NCBI RefSeq assembly: GCF_001854325.1
Contig: NZ_CP017755.1
Span: 2,294,001-2,358,000 of the forward strand
From: Cupriavidus malaysiensis
Lineage (GTDB): Bacteria; Pseudomonadota; Gammaproteobacteria; Burkholderiales; Burkholderiaceae
Direction: 5' to 3'
DNA length: 64,000 bases
Position numbers and translations under genes: made by a program. The notes under the pieces were generated by a model. The model was not told the DNA's origin. It did not search any database and saw only the letters and a list, made by a program, of their open reading frames with translations. Shown here one piece after another: positions 27,593 to 36,623 of this stretch (position 1 is the first letter of the stretch; every line of letters begins with the position of its first letter).

Positions 27593-27720
27593 CTCCCTTC
27601 TCCTTCGCTCCGTTTCCCTCGCACTGTTTCGCTTGTCCTGTCGCCCGCGCTGCCCGCGCGCGGCGCGTCGGCGGCTGGCGTCCCGCCACCCGCTTGCCAG
27701 CGGGACGCCAGCCGCCGCGC

Positions 27721-28953
27721 TCAACGGCGGTCAGGCGAGATCAGCACGTCCGCGCCGCCGTGGATATGGCGCACCGGACCGTTCGCGTCGGGCCGGATGT
27801 CGAAGTCGAAGATCTGCGTGGGCAGCCACAAGGTCGCGCACGAATTGGGGATGTCGACCACACCGCTGATATGGCCCTGCACCGGCGCGGTACCGAGGAT
27901 GGCGTAGGCCTGCGCACGCGAGTAGCCGAACTTGGTCATGTACTCGATCGCATTGAGGCAAGCCTGGCGGTAGGCCACGTTGACGTCGAGGTAGTGCTGG
28001 CGCCCGCCCTCGTCCACCGAGATGCCTTCGAAGATCAGGTAGTCGTTGTAGGCCGGCGTGATCGGGCTCGGCTTGAAGATCGGATTCCTGATGCCGTACT
28101 TGGCCATGCCGTCGCGGATGACGTCCACGCGCATATGGACCCAGCCTGCCATCTCGATGGCGCCGCAGAAGGTGATCTCGCCATCGCCTTGGCTGAAGTG
28201 CAGGTCGCCCACCGAGAGACCGGCGCCGTCGACATAGACCGGGAAGTAGATGCGCGAGCCGCGCGAGAGATCCTTGATATCGCAGTTGCCGCCATGCTCG
28301 CGCGGCGGAACCGTGCGCGCGCCGGCCGCGGCCGCCTGCTGGCGCGCGTCGCCGCGCAGCCGGCCCATGTGGGCGGTGGCGGCGAAGGGCGGATTGGCGA
28401 GCGGCGGCACGCGCTGCGGATCGGTATCGATCAGGGCCTGCTCGCGTTCGTTCCAGGCGTGCAGCAGCGCGGGGTCGGGCAGGCAGCCGATCAGGCCGGG
28501 ATGGATCAGCCCGGCAAAGCGCACGCCCGGCACGTGGCGCGAGGAGGTGAACATGCCGTGGAAATCCCAGATCGACTTCTGCGCCTGCGGGAAGTGGTCG
28601 GTGAGGAAGCCGCCGCCGTTCTGCTTGGAGAAGAAGCCGTTGAAGCCCCACTGGCTGTCCGGCTTGGCGCCGATGTCGAGCAGGTCGACCACCAGCAGGT
28701 CGCCGGGCTTGACGCCGCGCACGCCTACCGGCCCCGAAAGGAAATGGACGATGGACAGGTCGATGTCGCGCACGTCGTCGGCCGACTCGTTGTTCTGGAT
28801 GAAGCCGCCGGTCCAGTCATAGGTTTCCAGGACGAAATCGTCGCCCGGGTTGACCCAGCAGGCCATCGGGATATCCGGGTGCCAGCGGTTGTGGACATTC
28901 TCGTTCTCGTAAGCCGACTGCTTGAGGTCGACCCGGATGAGGGTGTCTGCCAT
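27721..28953 (-). CDS. fmdA: Formamidase / acetamidase FmdA
   Basis: A 410-residue cytosolic amidohydrolase of the FmdA/AmdA family, which hydrolyses formamide (and less well other short amides) to formate and ammonia. The start MADTLIRVDLKQSAYENENVHNRWHPDIP, then FLSGPVGVRGVKPGDLLVVDLLDIG, PREHGGNCDIKDLSRGSRIYFPVYVDGAGLSVGDLHFSQGDGE, and the C-terminal block match the known formamidases closely in length and order. It follows an AmiS/UreI-type channel gene and precedes fmdB. Formate released here could be used by the formate dehydrogenase that fdhD serves. Confidence 0.94.
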   Translation of the reverse strand: MADTLIRVDLKQSAYENENVHNRWHPDIPMACWVNPGDDFVLETYDWTGGFIQNNESADDVRDIDLSIVHFLSGPVGVRGVKPGDLLVVDLLDIGAKPDSQWGFNGFFSKQNGGGFLTDHFPQAQKSIWDFHGMFTSSRHVPGVRFAGLIHPGLIGCLPDPALLHAWNEREQALIDTDPQRVPPLANPPFAATAHMGRLRGDARQQAAAAGARTVPPREHGGNCDIKDLSRGSRIYFPVYVDGAGLSVGDLHFSQGDGEITFCGAIEMAGWVHMRVDVIRDGMAKYGIRNPIFKPSPITPAYNDYLIFEGISVDEGGRQHYLDVNVAYRQACLNAIEYMTKFGYSRAQAYAILGTAPVQGHISGVVDIPNSCATLWLPTQIFDFDIRPDANGPVRHIHGGADVLISPDRR

Positions 28954-29079
28954 ATGCCTGTCTCCTTGGAGTGGGTCCGGTCGGGTGCCGGTTGAAAGTT
29001 CCGGTTCAGGGTGCCGGTTCAGGGCGGACCGGGCCGGAGCGCCGGTCGGGAAAGAAAGCGGGGAACGCCGCCGGCAGCG

Positions 29080-29592
29080 CTACTTCAGCGCGCCACTGAG
29101 CAGCAGGTAGCCGGGCAGCCAGCCGGTGACGATGCCCGCCAGCACGGTGGCGACGCCGGTCAGCCTGAGGATCGGGCGCTGCAGCGCCAGCAGCACGAAG
29201 TAGAGGAACCACAGCACGCCCCAGCCCACCCAGCACCAGGCGAACCAGATGTCCCAGATGCTGGCCGCCTGCTGCAGGGAATCGATCGCCACCGGCACCA
29301 CCGTGATGGAGACGAACAGGCTGAACCAGCCCAGTCCCCGGCCGTCGGCGCCGTTGAACCGGTTCAGCGCCACCCACAGGTAGGTGAAGGTGAACAGCAG
29401 CGTCAGCGCGCCCGCCTTGATCGAGGCGGTGCCGGCGTCGCTGCCGAAGATGAGCTGCAGCGACACCAGCATGGTCACGCCGCCGGAGAAGATATTGACC
29501 ACCCAGATCTCACGGTCGCCGATCCTGCCGAGCAGCCATAAGCCATTGAGGAACAGCACCGCGCCTACGTACAGCAAGGTCAGGCCTAGCAT
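29080..29592 (-). CDS. amiS: AmiS/UreI-family amide/urea channel
   Basis: A 170-residue protein with six hydrophobic helices, starting MLGLTLLYVGAVLFLNGLWLLG and containing NIFSGGVTMLVSLQLIFG and FTYLWVALNRFNGADGRGLGWF, both typical of AmiS/UreI. These hexameric channels pass short amides or urea across the inner membrane. A very strong GGAGGAG site precedes the ATG. It lies 126 nt upstream of fmdA, so it is the likely uptake partner of formamidase. UreI-like acid-gated urea transport is an alternative but no urease genes are present. Confidence 0.92.
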   Translation of the reverse strand: MLGLTLLYVGAVLFLNGLWLLGRIGDREIWVVNIFSGGVTMLVSLQLIFGSDAGTASIKAGALTLLFTFTYLWVALNRFNGADGRGLGWFSLFVSITVVPVAIDSLQQAASIWDIWFAWCWVGWGVLWFLYFVLLALQRPILRLTGVATVLAGIVTGWLPGYLLLSGALK

Positions 29593-30027
29593 GTCGTCTC
29601 CTCCGGGTTGCCTTCGTTATCGTTGTCGTTGTGGTCGTTGTCGTGGTTGCCGCCGTGCGCGCGGCTCGCCTCAGCGTTCGGTCCGGCCCGGCGGCACGCC
29701 GGGTTTGGGGGCGGGCGCGAAGGCAGCGGCACGCCTGTGGCGAACGGATCCACTATAGGCAGGCGGCCGCCGCGGCGAATCCCTCGCGGCGACGATTCGC
29801 GCCTCACCCTGCCGGACGAGGCCGCCTCCCCCAGGCGGGTGAGGCGGGCGGCACGGATGGAGCGGATGCCGGACCGGACCCATGGCGCGCGCACCGGCAA
29901 GCGTCATGGCGCGCTGGGAGGCAATGCGTCGCAACGCAGGCCTGAGAGCCGGTCTGAGGGTCGAGCGGAAGTACGGCGGACGGCGCGGCACGCATCGGCC
30001 AGGCGGGCGCCCGCCCGGGCGGCGCGC
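29593..30027. other. Intergenic 435 bp, amiS leader
   Basis: No convincing independent gene. A long minus-strand frame runs into the amiS start and carries an Asn/Asp/His-rich tract at its end (see the repeat at 29614-29649). The promoter of the amiS-fmdA-fmdB unit should lie here. Confidence 0.4.
29614..29649 (-). repeat. GTCGTT-type low-complexity repeat in the amiS leader
   Basis: Read on the minus strand, the tract consists of repeated ACAACGAC-like units and would encode an Asn/Asp/His stretch (NHDNDHNDNDN) if translated in frame with the short upstream frame. It lies 22-57 nt before amiS. Confidence 0.5.
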
Positions 30028-31188
30028 TCAGGCGTGCGGGCAGTGCTGCGCGTGCAGCCGCACCAGTTCCATCTGCCCGTGCGTATCGGTCTTCTGGAAG
30101 ATCTGCTTGAGGTGGCTGCGCACCGTGTTCTCCGACACGTGCAGGGCCTGCGCGAGCGAGGCGATCGAATGGCCGGCGAAGACCAGGGCGCTGACGCGCG
30201 CCTGTGCCTCGCTCAGCTTGAAGTGGCGCGCGAACTGGCAATCCTGGTGCGCGTGCTCGGCGCCCTGGCGGCGCGCGCTGACCACCAGCAGGGCGCGCGG
30301 CCGGCCAGGCCCGCCATGCAGCCAGGCGCCGGCCGGCTGCAGGTTCAGCGTGGTGGGCAGCGTCCCGCCGGGCGCCGACACGGACAGCACCTGGGTCGGC
30401 GCGGATCCCGCCTGGCGGCCGCCGGCCGTTCCGCCCTCCGCGGGCAGCCGCGCCATCGCCGCCAGCATCTCGCGCAAGGCGCGCTGGTCGGCCGGCATCA
30501 CCGCCGCCAGGTGCTCGCCATCGCGGTACAGCCCGCTGCCCTGCCCGCACAGGCCATGGGCGTTGCGGTTGGCATAGACGATGCGCCCGTCGGGCTCGAC
30601 CAGGAAAGTCGCCGCGGCATGGCTGTCGACGATGCGCATCAGCGCCGCGCCCACGTCGTCGGCGCGGCGGCGCTGCCAGCGGTTGTCGAGCGCCAGCGCC
30701 ACATGCGCCAGCACTCCCCGGAACTCGGCCTTCTCGCGCGCGCCGAAGCGGCGCTGGCCTTCTTCCCGGTAAAGCTCCAGGTAGCAGAGATGCTCGCCGT
30801 CGCGCGCCACCACGCCGAACAGGCGATGCAGGTAGCCGTAGGGCTGCAGTACCGCCTGGTAGTAGTCGGTGCGGCACAACTCGCGGCTGCCCAGCACGTC
30901 TTCGCCGGTGCTGACCTGCAGCGGCTGGCAGGCGTCGGCGAAGAGAAACCAGGGGTTGCGCGGGGCGTAGTCGGCGAAGCTGCGTGCAAAGCCGTCGTCG
31001 GCGGGCGCGCCGTGCAGGAGTTCGCTTCGGCCGCTGGCCAGGTGGCGCCGCGCCAGCAGCGCTGCCGCCGCGCCGAGGCGCTCGCACAATTGCGTCATGA
31101 CGCCGTGCCAGGCGGCATCGTCGCGCGCGGCGTGGATGCGGTAGAGCAGTTCGCCCGTCTCGGGCGGATCGGCGTCGTGCGCTGCCAA
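30028..31188 (-). CDS. LuxR-family transcriptional regulator
   Basis: A 386-residue protein with a C-terminal LuxR-type helix-turn-helix (LSEAQARVSALVFAGHSIASLAQALHVSENTVRSHLKQIFQKTDTHGQMELVRL, residues about 315-375). The N-terminal 300 residues look like GAF- or PAS-like sensing regions (RIVDSHAAATFLVEPDGRIVYANRNAHGLC is PAS-like). No REC domain or conserved phospho-acceptor is visible. A TTG start at 31188 is chosen because AGGAGGAG lies 6 nt upstream; no ATG fits as well. It lies 435 nt upstream of amiS on the same strand and is divergent from the permease-kinase gene, so it probably regulates one or both. Confidence 0.88.
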   Translation of the reverse strand: MAAHDADPPETGELLYRIHAARDDAAWHGVMTQLCERLGAAAALLARRHLASGRSELLHGAPADDGFARSFADYAPRNPWFLFADACQPLQVSTGEDVLGSRELCRTDYYQAVLQPYGYLHRLFGVVARDGEHLCYLELYREEGQRRFGAREKAEFRGVLAHVALALDNRWQRRRADDVGAALMRIVDSHAAATFLVEPDGRIVYANRNAHGLCGQGSGLYRDGEHLAAVMPADQRALREMLAAMARLPAEGGTAGGRQAGSAPTQVLSVSAPGGTLPTTLNLQPAGAWLHGGPGRPRALLVVSARRQGAEHAHQDCQFARHFKLSEAQARVSALVFAGHSIASLAQALHVSENTVRSHLKQIFQKTDTHGQMELVRLHAQHCPHA

Positions 31189-31261
31189 GCGCGGCTCCTC
31201 CTGGTATCCCGGCGCAGCGCGGGGGGGCGTGGGTCGGCGCCGCAATGACGCGGACCGGATC

Positions 31262-31294
31262 TTTGCCGGGAAGTGTTTGCGCGCGCCCGGCAAA
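31262..31294. promoter_or_regulatory. Inverted repeat in the luxR / permease-kinase divergent promoter
   Basis: TTTGCCGGG (31262-31270) and CCCGGCAAA (31286-31294) form a perfect 9-bp dyad with a 15-bp spacer, placed 74 bp from the LuxR start and 146 bp from the permease-kinase start. It is a candidate operator for the LuxR regulator. Confidence 0.45.
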
Positions 31295-31440
31295 AGTCAA
31301 GGCGCGCATACCCTCGGCGCACCGCATTGCGCGGCGCGGCGAATCCGACAATAATCGGGGCGCCTGCCTGCGCCGCCGCGCGCCATGGCCCCTCGCCCCG
31401 CAGCATTCCCGAGCGCGCCCGCCGCGCCGACGCCCACGCC

Positions 31441-34161
31441 ATGCGCATTCGACGAGAGTACCAATCCTGGGTCGCGAACGAGACGCTCGAGGATTACGCA
31501 CTGCGCTATGCGGCCCGCTCGTACCGGCGCTGGACACCGTTCACGCTCGCCAACACCGCGCTGGGCGGCGCTTCTTTCCTGGCGCTGGAGGCGATCGGCG
31601 CCAGCGTGACCCTGAGCTTCGGCTTCCAGAACGCCTTCCCCGCCATCCTGCTGGCCTGCCTGCTGATCTTCCTGGTCGGCCTGCCGGTGGCCTACCACGC
31701 CAGCACGGCGAACGTCGACATCGACCTGCTCACGCGCGGCGCCGGCTTCGGCTATGCCGGTTCGACCGTCACCTCGCTGATCTACGCCTCCTTCACCTTC
31801 ATCTTCTTCGCGCTGGAATCGGCCATCCTGGCCCAGGCCCTGGCGCTCGCCACCGGCCTGGACCTTACGCTCGGCTACCTGATCTGCTCACTGGCCATCG
31901 TGCCGCTGGTCTTCTTCGGCGTGACCCTGATCAACAGGCTGCAGATGTGGACCCAGCCGCTGTGGGCCGTCCTGCTGGTCCTGCCCTTCGCCTACATCCT
32001 CGGCCACGACCCGCACGTGTTCTCGCAGTGGGCGGCCTTCACCGGCCTGTCCGGCGGCACGGCGCGCTTCGACCTGCTGGCCTTCGGCGCCGCCACCGGC
32101 GTGCTGTTCTCGCTGATGGGTCAGATCGGCGAGCAGGTCGACTACCTGCGCTTCCTGCCCGACCGCAGCCGCGCCAACCGGCGCGCCTGGTGGAGCGCCC
32201 TGCTGCTGGCCGGTCCGGGCTGGATCCTGATCGGCGGACTCAAGGTCATGGCCGGCAGCCTGCTGGCGGTACTGGCGCTGAACGCCGGCATCCACAGCCG
32301 GCAGGCGATGGAGCCCATCCATATGTACCTGTGGGCCTACGGCCAGGTGTTCGACCGCCCCGAGGTGGTGCTGGGGGTGGCGCTGCTGTTCGTGCTCGTC
32401 TCGCAGATCAAGATCAACGTGACCAATGCTTACGCCGGTTCGCTGGCCTGGTCCAACGTCTTCGTGCGGCTGGCGCACTACCATCCCGGGCGCGTGGTCT
32501 GGCTGGTGTTCAATGTCGTGATCGCCCTGCTGCTGACGCTGCTCGGCATCTTCGCCACGCTGGAGGCGGTGCTCAGCGTCTACGCGATCGTCGTGACCGC
32601 ATGGCTTGGGGCGCTGGTGGCCGACCTGGTCGTGCTCAAGCCGCTCGGCATCAGCCCGCGCCACGTGGAATTCCGCCGGGCCTACCTGCACGCCTTCAAC
32701 CCGGTCGGCTGCGGGGCCATGCTGGCCGCCTCGCTGGCCGGCCTCGGCGCCTACGCGGGACTGTTCGGCGCCACCGCCCGCGCCTACGCCGCCTTCCTGG
32801 CGCTGGCGGCATCCTTCTGCTGCGCCGTGGCCATCGCCTATGCCACCGGCGGCCGCTACTACATCGCGCGCGACAACAGCCGCTTCCGCGCGCACCGCGC
32901 CGACGAGCCGATCCGCTGCTGCGTCTGCGAGCGCGACTACGAAGCGCCCGACATGGCGCACTGCCCGTTCTACGGCGGCCCGATCTGTTCGCTGTGCTGC
33001 GGCCTGGACAACCACTGCCACGATGCCTGCAAGCGGCCCGCCGACGCCCCGGCCCGCGCGCACCGCGCGGGCCCGGCGGGCATGCTGGCGCCGCGCTTCA
33101 CCGGGCGCCTGGCACGCTTCCTGGCGCTCTTCCTGACGGCGGCCGCGGCCATGGGCGCGCTGTTCCTGCTGGCCTGGCGCCTGATGGACGGCGCCGCCGC
33201 CTCGTCCGCGACACCATTCGCCGAACTGCTGCTGCGCGTCTACGCGGCGACCTTGCCCTTGCTGGCCTTCGGCGCCTGGTGGATCGTGCTGTCGCACGAA
33301 AGCCGCGAGCTGGCGCGGGCGGAACTGCTGGAGTCGCTGCGCCATCTCGAATCGGCGCGCAAGCACCTCGTCGAGTCGGAGAAGATGGCCTCGCTCGGCG
33401 GCCTGGTCGCCGGCGTCGCGCATGAAATCAACACGCCGGTCGGCATCGCCGTCAGCGCCGCCTCCTACCTGCAGGACCGTACCGATGCGGTGCTGGCGCG
33501 GCAGGCGCGCGGCGAGCTGCAGCCGGGCGAGCTCGAGCGCTACCTGGAAGACGCGGCGCAATCGGCCAGGCTGCTGCTGTCCAACGCCAACCGCGCCGCC
33601 CAGCTGGTGCAGAGCTTCAAGCAGGTGGCCGTCGACCAGGCCAGCGAGAAGCGGCGCCGCTTCGATCTCGGCGATTACCTGCGCGAGACCGCGACCAGCC
33701 TGCGGCCCGGCCTGCGCGACACCCGCGTGCGGCTGCTGGTCGACTGCCCCGCCGGCATCGTCATGGACAGCTACCCCGGCCCGATCGCGCAGATCCTCAC
33801 CAATCTCGTGATGAACTCGCTGCAGCATGGCTTCGGCGACAGCCGCGCCGGCACCATCCGCATCGCGGCCCGCCGCGACGAGGACGACGGCATCGCGCTG
33901 AGCCATGCCGACGACGGCTGCGGCATCCCGCGCGCGCTGCACGAGAAGATCTTCGAACCCTTCTACACCTCGCGCCGCGGCCAGGGCGGCAGCGGCCTGG
34001 GCCTGCACCTGGTCTACAACCTGGTCACGCAGCGGCTGGGCGGCACCATCGCGGTGGCCGAGCGGGCCGGCGGCGGCGTCGAATTCACCGTGCGCATGCC
34101 GCGCGTCACGCCCTCGGCCAGGGCCACCATTCCAATCGTTCCCGCCGGGAATCCCACATGA
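31441..34161 (+). CDS. NCS1 permease-like / histidine kinase fusion sensor
   Basis: A 906-residue protein with two parts. Residues about 1-480 form a multi-helix NCS1 (purine/cytosine/allantoin-type nucleobase:cation symporter) domain with the start EDYALRYAARSYRRWTPFTLANTALGGASFLALEAIG. Then comes a Cys/His cluster (residues about 492-530: CCVCERDYEAPDMAHCP, ICSLCCGLDNHCHDACK) that looks like a zinc-binding treble clef. Two more helices follow, then a histidine kinase: H661 in VAGVAHEINTPVG, N-box NLVMNSLQHGF near 790, G1 DDGCGIP, G2 GQGGSGLGLHLV. It likely senses or takes up a nitrogenous solute and signals to the REC/EAL gene, whose ATG overlaps its stop by 4 nt. The start has a poor ribosome binding site. 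Confidence 0.85.
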   Translation: MRIRREYQSWVANETLEDYALRYAARSYRRWTPFTLANTALGGASFLALEAIGASVTLSFGFQNAFPAILLACLLIFLVGLPVAYHASTANVDIDLLTRGAGFGYAGSTVTSLIYASFTFIFFALESAILAQALALATGLDLTLGYLICSLAIVPLVFFGVTLINRLQMWTQPLWAVLLVLPFAYILGHDPHVFSQWAAFTGLSGGTARFDLLAFGAATGVLFSLMGQIGEQVDYLRFLPDRSRANRRAWWSALLLAGPGWILIGGLKVMAGSLLAVLALNAGIHSRQAMEPIHMYLWAYGQVFDRPEVVLGVALLFVLVSQIKINVTNAYAGSLAWSNVFVRLAHYHPGRVVWLVFNVVIALLLTLLGIFATLEAVLSVYAIVVTAWLGALVADLVVLKPLGISPRHVEFRRAYLHAFNPVGCGAMLAASLAGLGAYAGLFGATARAYAAFLALAASFCCAVAIAYATGGRYYIARDNSRFRAHRADEPIRCCVCERDYEAPDMAHCPFYGGPICSLCCGLDNHCHDACKRPADAPARAHRAGPAGMLAPRFTGRLARFLALFLTAAAAMGALFLLAWRLMDGAAASSATPFAELLLRVYAATLPLLAFGAWWIVLSHESRELARAELLESLRHLESARKHLVESEKMASLGGLVAGVAHEINTPVGIAVSAASYLQDRTDAVLARQARGELQPGELERYLEDAAQSARLLLSNANRAAQLVQSFKQVAVDQASEKRRRFDLGDYLRETATSLRPGLRDTRVRLLVDCPAGIVMDSYPGPIAQILTNLVMNSLQHGFGDSRAGTIRIAARRDEDDGIALSHADDGCGIPRALHEKIFEPFYTSRRGQGGSGLGLHLVYNLVTQRLGGTIAVAERAGGGVEFTVRMPRVTPSARATIPIVPAGNPT

Positions 34162-35498
34162 GTCCAAGCTCCCCGATGCCCGAGCCGCTGTCGACCCTGC
34201 CGCCGTGGCAGGTGCTGCTGGTCGACGACGAACCCGCCGTGCACGACGTCACCCGCCTGGTCCTGCGCGACCTCAGCTTCGGCGGCCGGCCGGTGGTCTT
34301 CCACAGCGCCTACAGCGGCGAGCAGTGCCTGGCCCACCTGTCGGCGCATCCCGATACGGCGCTGGTGCTGCTGGACGTCGTGATGGAGACCGACCAGGCC
34401 GGCCTGGAGGTGGTGCACCGCATCCGCCGCGAACTGCGCAACGCCGACGTGCAGATCGTGCTGCGCACCGGCCACCCCGGCATGGCGCCCGAAGCCGAGG
34501 TGGTGCTGGATTATGAAATCAATGGCTACTTCGTCAAGACCGAGCTGACGGCGCGCAAGCTGGCCTCGGTGGTGATCGCAGGGCTGCGCAGCTACCAGTA
34601 CGTGCGCGCGCTGCAGCAAGCGCACCTGCCACCGCCCGCAGCGGCGCCCACGCACGATCCGCGCACCGAGGAAGACGTCGCACGGGCCCTGCGCGAACGG
34701 CGCTACCGGCTGCAGGCCCAGTGCCAGGTCGACCTCGCGCGCGGTACCGTCGCCGCCGTGGCACTGCTGCCCGAGTGGCCGCAGGCGGACGGCTGGCTGC
34801 CCCACGCCGCCCTCGCCACCCGCCTACGCGGCACGGCGTTGCTGGAGCCGATGCACGCCGCGCTGCTGCGCGACGCCTGCGCGCTGGCCGGCGCATGGCG
34901 CGCGGCGCCACTGCGGCCCCGCGCCGCGGGGGAAGCGGCAGCCGCGGCGGCCGAGCCGCCGCCACGCATCAGCGTGCCCGTCCTGCTGCCCGCGGCCGGC
35001 GCCGGCGCCATCCTGCAGGCACTGCCGGAGCAGGTCCGCCAGGCCCTGGACGAGGCCGGCCTGCCAGCCGGCGCGCTGGACCTGCTGCTGTCCGGCCACC
35101 TGCCAGACGGGAGCGGGGCCTGGGATATGCCGGGCGGCGACGCGGAAACCGCGCGCCTGGCCTGCTCCCGGCTGCGCGACCAAGGCGTGACCATCACGCT
35201 GGGCGACGTCGGCAGCGGCCCCATCTCGCTGGCCCACCTGCGCCGCCTGCAGCCGGACCGCATGCAGATCGCGCGCTCCCATGTGGACGGGGTGGCGGCC
35301 GATCCGGAGCGCAGCGCGATTGCGCGCGCCGTCATCGCGCTGGCGCACACGCTCGGCGTGCAGTCCCTGGCGGACGGCATCGCCAGCGCGGCCGACCTGG
35401 AGTTCTTCAAATGGGAAGGCTGCGACCAGGGCCAGGGAGACCTGCTGGGGCCGCCGTGCCCGGTGGCCGAGTGGCTGCACGCGCCGCCGGCCGGCTGA
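34158..35498 (+). CDS. Response regulator with REC and degenerate EAL domains
   Basis: A 446-residue cytosolic protein. Residues about 15-140 are a REC domain (VLLVDDEPAVHDVTRLVL; phospho-acceptor D73 in LLLDVVMETD; K in GYFVKTEL). Residues about 175-440 match the EAL fold in outline but lack its active site: the EAL motif position reads ALLPEW and the DDFGTG motif reads GDVGSG. c-di-GMP hydrolysis is therefore unlikely; the domain may bind a nucleotide or a partner. It overlaps the permease-kinase stop by 4 nt (ATGA), which suggests a cognate, tightly coupled pair. No DNA-binding domain is present. Confidence 0.85.
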   Translation: MSPSSPMPEPLSTLPPWQVLLVDDEPAVHDVTRLVLRDLSFGGRPVVFHSAYSGEQCLAHLSAHPDTALVLLDVVMETDQAGLEVVHRIRRELRNADVQIVLRTGHPGMAPEAEVVLDYEINGYFVKTELTARKLASVVIAGLRSYQYVRALQQAHLPPPAAAPTHDPRTEEDVARALRERRYRLQAQCQVDLARGTVAAVALLPEWPQADGWLPHAALATRLRGTALLEPMHAALLRDACALAGAWRAAPLRPRAAGEAAAAAAEPPPRISVPVLLPAAGAGAILQALPEQVRQALDEAGLPAGALDLLLSGHLPDGSGAWDMPGGDAETARLACSRLRDQGVTITLGDVGSGPISLAHLRRLQPDRMQIARSHVDGVAADPERSAIARAVIALAHTLGVQSLADGIASAADLEFFKWEGCDQGQGDLLGPPCPVAEWLHAPPAG

Positions 35499-35650
35499 CG
35501 GCCGCCACGCCCGCTCAGGCGCCTGTACGACGCGCACGCCGGCGCCTCGCGCGGCGCTGACTGCCCATTTCCGCCCGCCGCGCGAGGCAAGCCGCGGCGG
35601 TCCCGGTTACAATCGCCCCCGTGCAATTCTCTCTTTGCCCGAGGAACAGG

Positions 35651-36619
35651 ATGTCCGACGCTCTAGACGCGCCGCCGCGTGAACCGCGGGCGGGCGCCGA
35701 GGACAGGGCCGCGGCCGTGGCGACTACCATCGCCCGCAAGGCCATCGAACAGGCCGACCACGCCATGCGCAACTGGATGGATCCGGAGCCGGGTCCGCTG
35801 CGCATCGGCTCCGAGCAGCACCTGCGCATGTTCTGCAACATGCTGCTGCAGACCCACAACCCCTACAGGCCGGCCGTGATCGAATGGCCGGCGCTCACGC
35901 CCGAGGCACTGCAGCGCGTGACTTCCCTGCCGATCTGGGACATCGCCGTGCAGACCGAGGGGCGCGCCTCGATCCGTGTCAAGACCTTCGCCCGGACCGT
36001 GGCCCACCCGCTGCTGCGCAGCGCGCTGGAGATGGACGGCGGCGAGGAGGCGCGCCACAAGGAGGTGCTGTCCAAGCTGGTCGAGGCCTATGGCATTCCG
36101 CTCGCGCCGGAACCCGACTACCCGCCGCCCGCCGATCCGGAATGGGGCTGGCTGGTGACCGGCTACAGCGAGTGCATCGACAGCTTCTTCGCCTTCGGCC
36201 TGTTCGCCGCCGCCAGGCGCTCCGGCTTCTTCCCGGCGGAACTGGTCGAGACCTTCGAGCCGGTGATCCAGGAAGAGGGGCGCCATATCCTTTTCTTCGT
36301 CAACTGGGCCGCCTGGTATCGCCGCAACCTGCCGTGGTGGCGCCGCCCGCTGTTCGCGCTCAAGGTGGCACGGGTGTGGGCCTTCCTGGTCTGGGAACGT
36401 ATCGGCATCGCGCGCGGCATCGACGCCGACGGCGTGGCGCGGGATGCCAGCTTCACCATGAGCGGCAGCGCGGCGCTGGGCGAGGCCATGTCGGCCGCCG
36501 CCATGATCGATCTCTGCCTGGCCGAGAACGAGAAGCGCATGGCGGGCTATGATACGCGCCTGCTGCGCCCGGATACCGTGCCCCGCCTGGCCCGTTTTGC
36601 CCGCCGTTTCCTACGTTGA
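35651..36619 (+). CDS. Ferritin-like (diiron) domain protein
   Basis: A 322-residue cytosolic protein with two ExxH motifs typical of a ferritin-like four-helix diiron site: GGEEARHKEVLSKLVEAYG near residue 140 and EEGRHILFFVNWAAW near residue 210, with further acidic residues in helices elsewhere. The ATG at 35651 follows GAGGAACAGG. It lies 4 nt upstream of hpnB, so it is very likely co-transcribed with the hopanoid gene. A hydroxylase or oxidase acting on a lipid is possible, but this is inference from context. Confidence 0.75.
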   Translation: MSDALDAPPREPRAGAEDRAAAVATTIARKAIEQADHAMRNWMDPEPGPLRIGSEQHLRMFCNMLLQTHNPYRPAVIEWPALTPEALQRVTSLPIWDIAVQTEGRASIRVKTFARTVAHPLLRSALEMDGGEEARHKEVLSKLVEAYGIPLAPEPDYPPPADPEWGWLVTGYSECIDSFFAFGLFAAARRSGFFPAELVETFEPVIQEEGRHILFFVNWAAWYRRNLPWWRRPLFALKVARVWAFLVWERIGIARGIDADGVARDASFTMSGSAALGEAMSAAAMIDLCLAENEKRMAGYDTRLLRPDTVPRLARFARRFLR

Positions 36620-36623
36620 TTCC

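Noticed and set aside
34158..35498. Active c-di-GMP phosphodiesterase reading of the REC-EAL protein
   Set aside because: Both catalytic motifs are altered, so activity is not supported by sequence.
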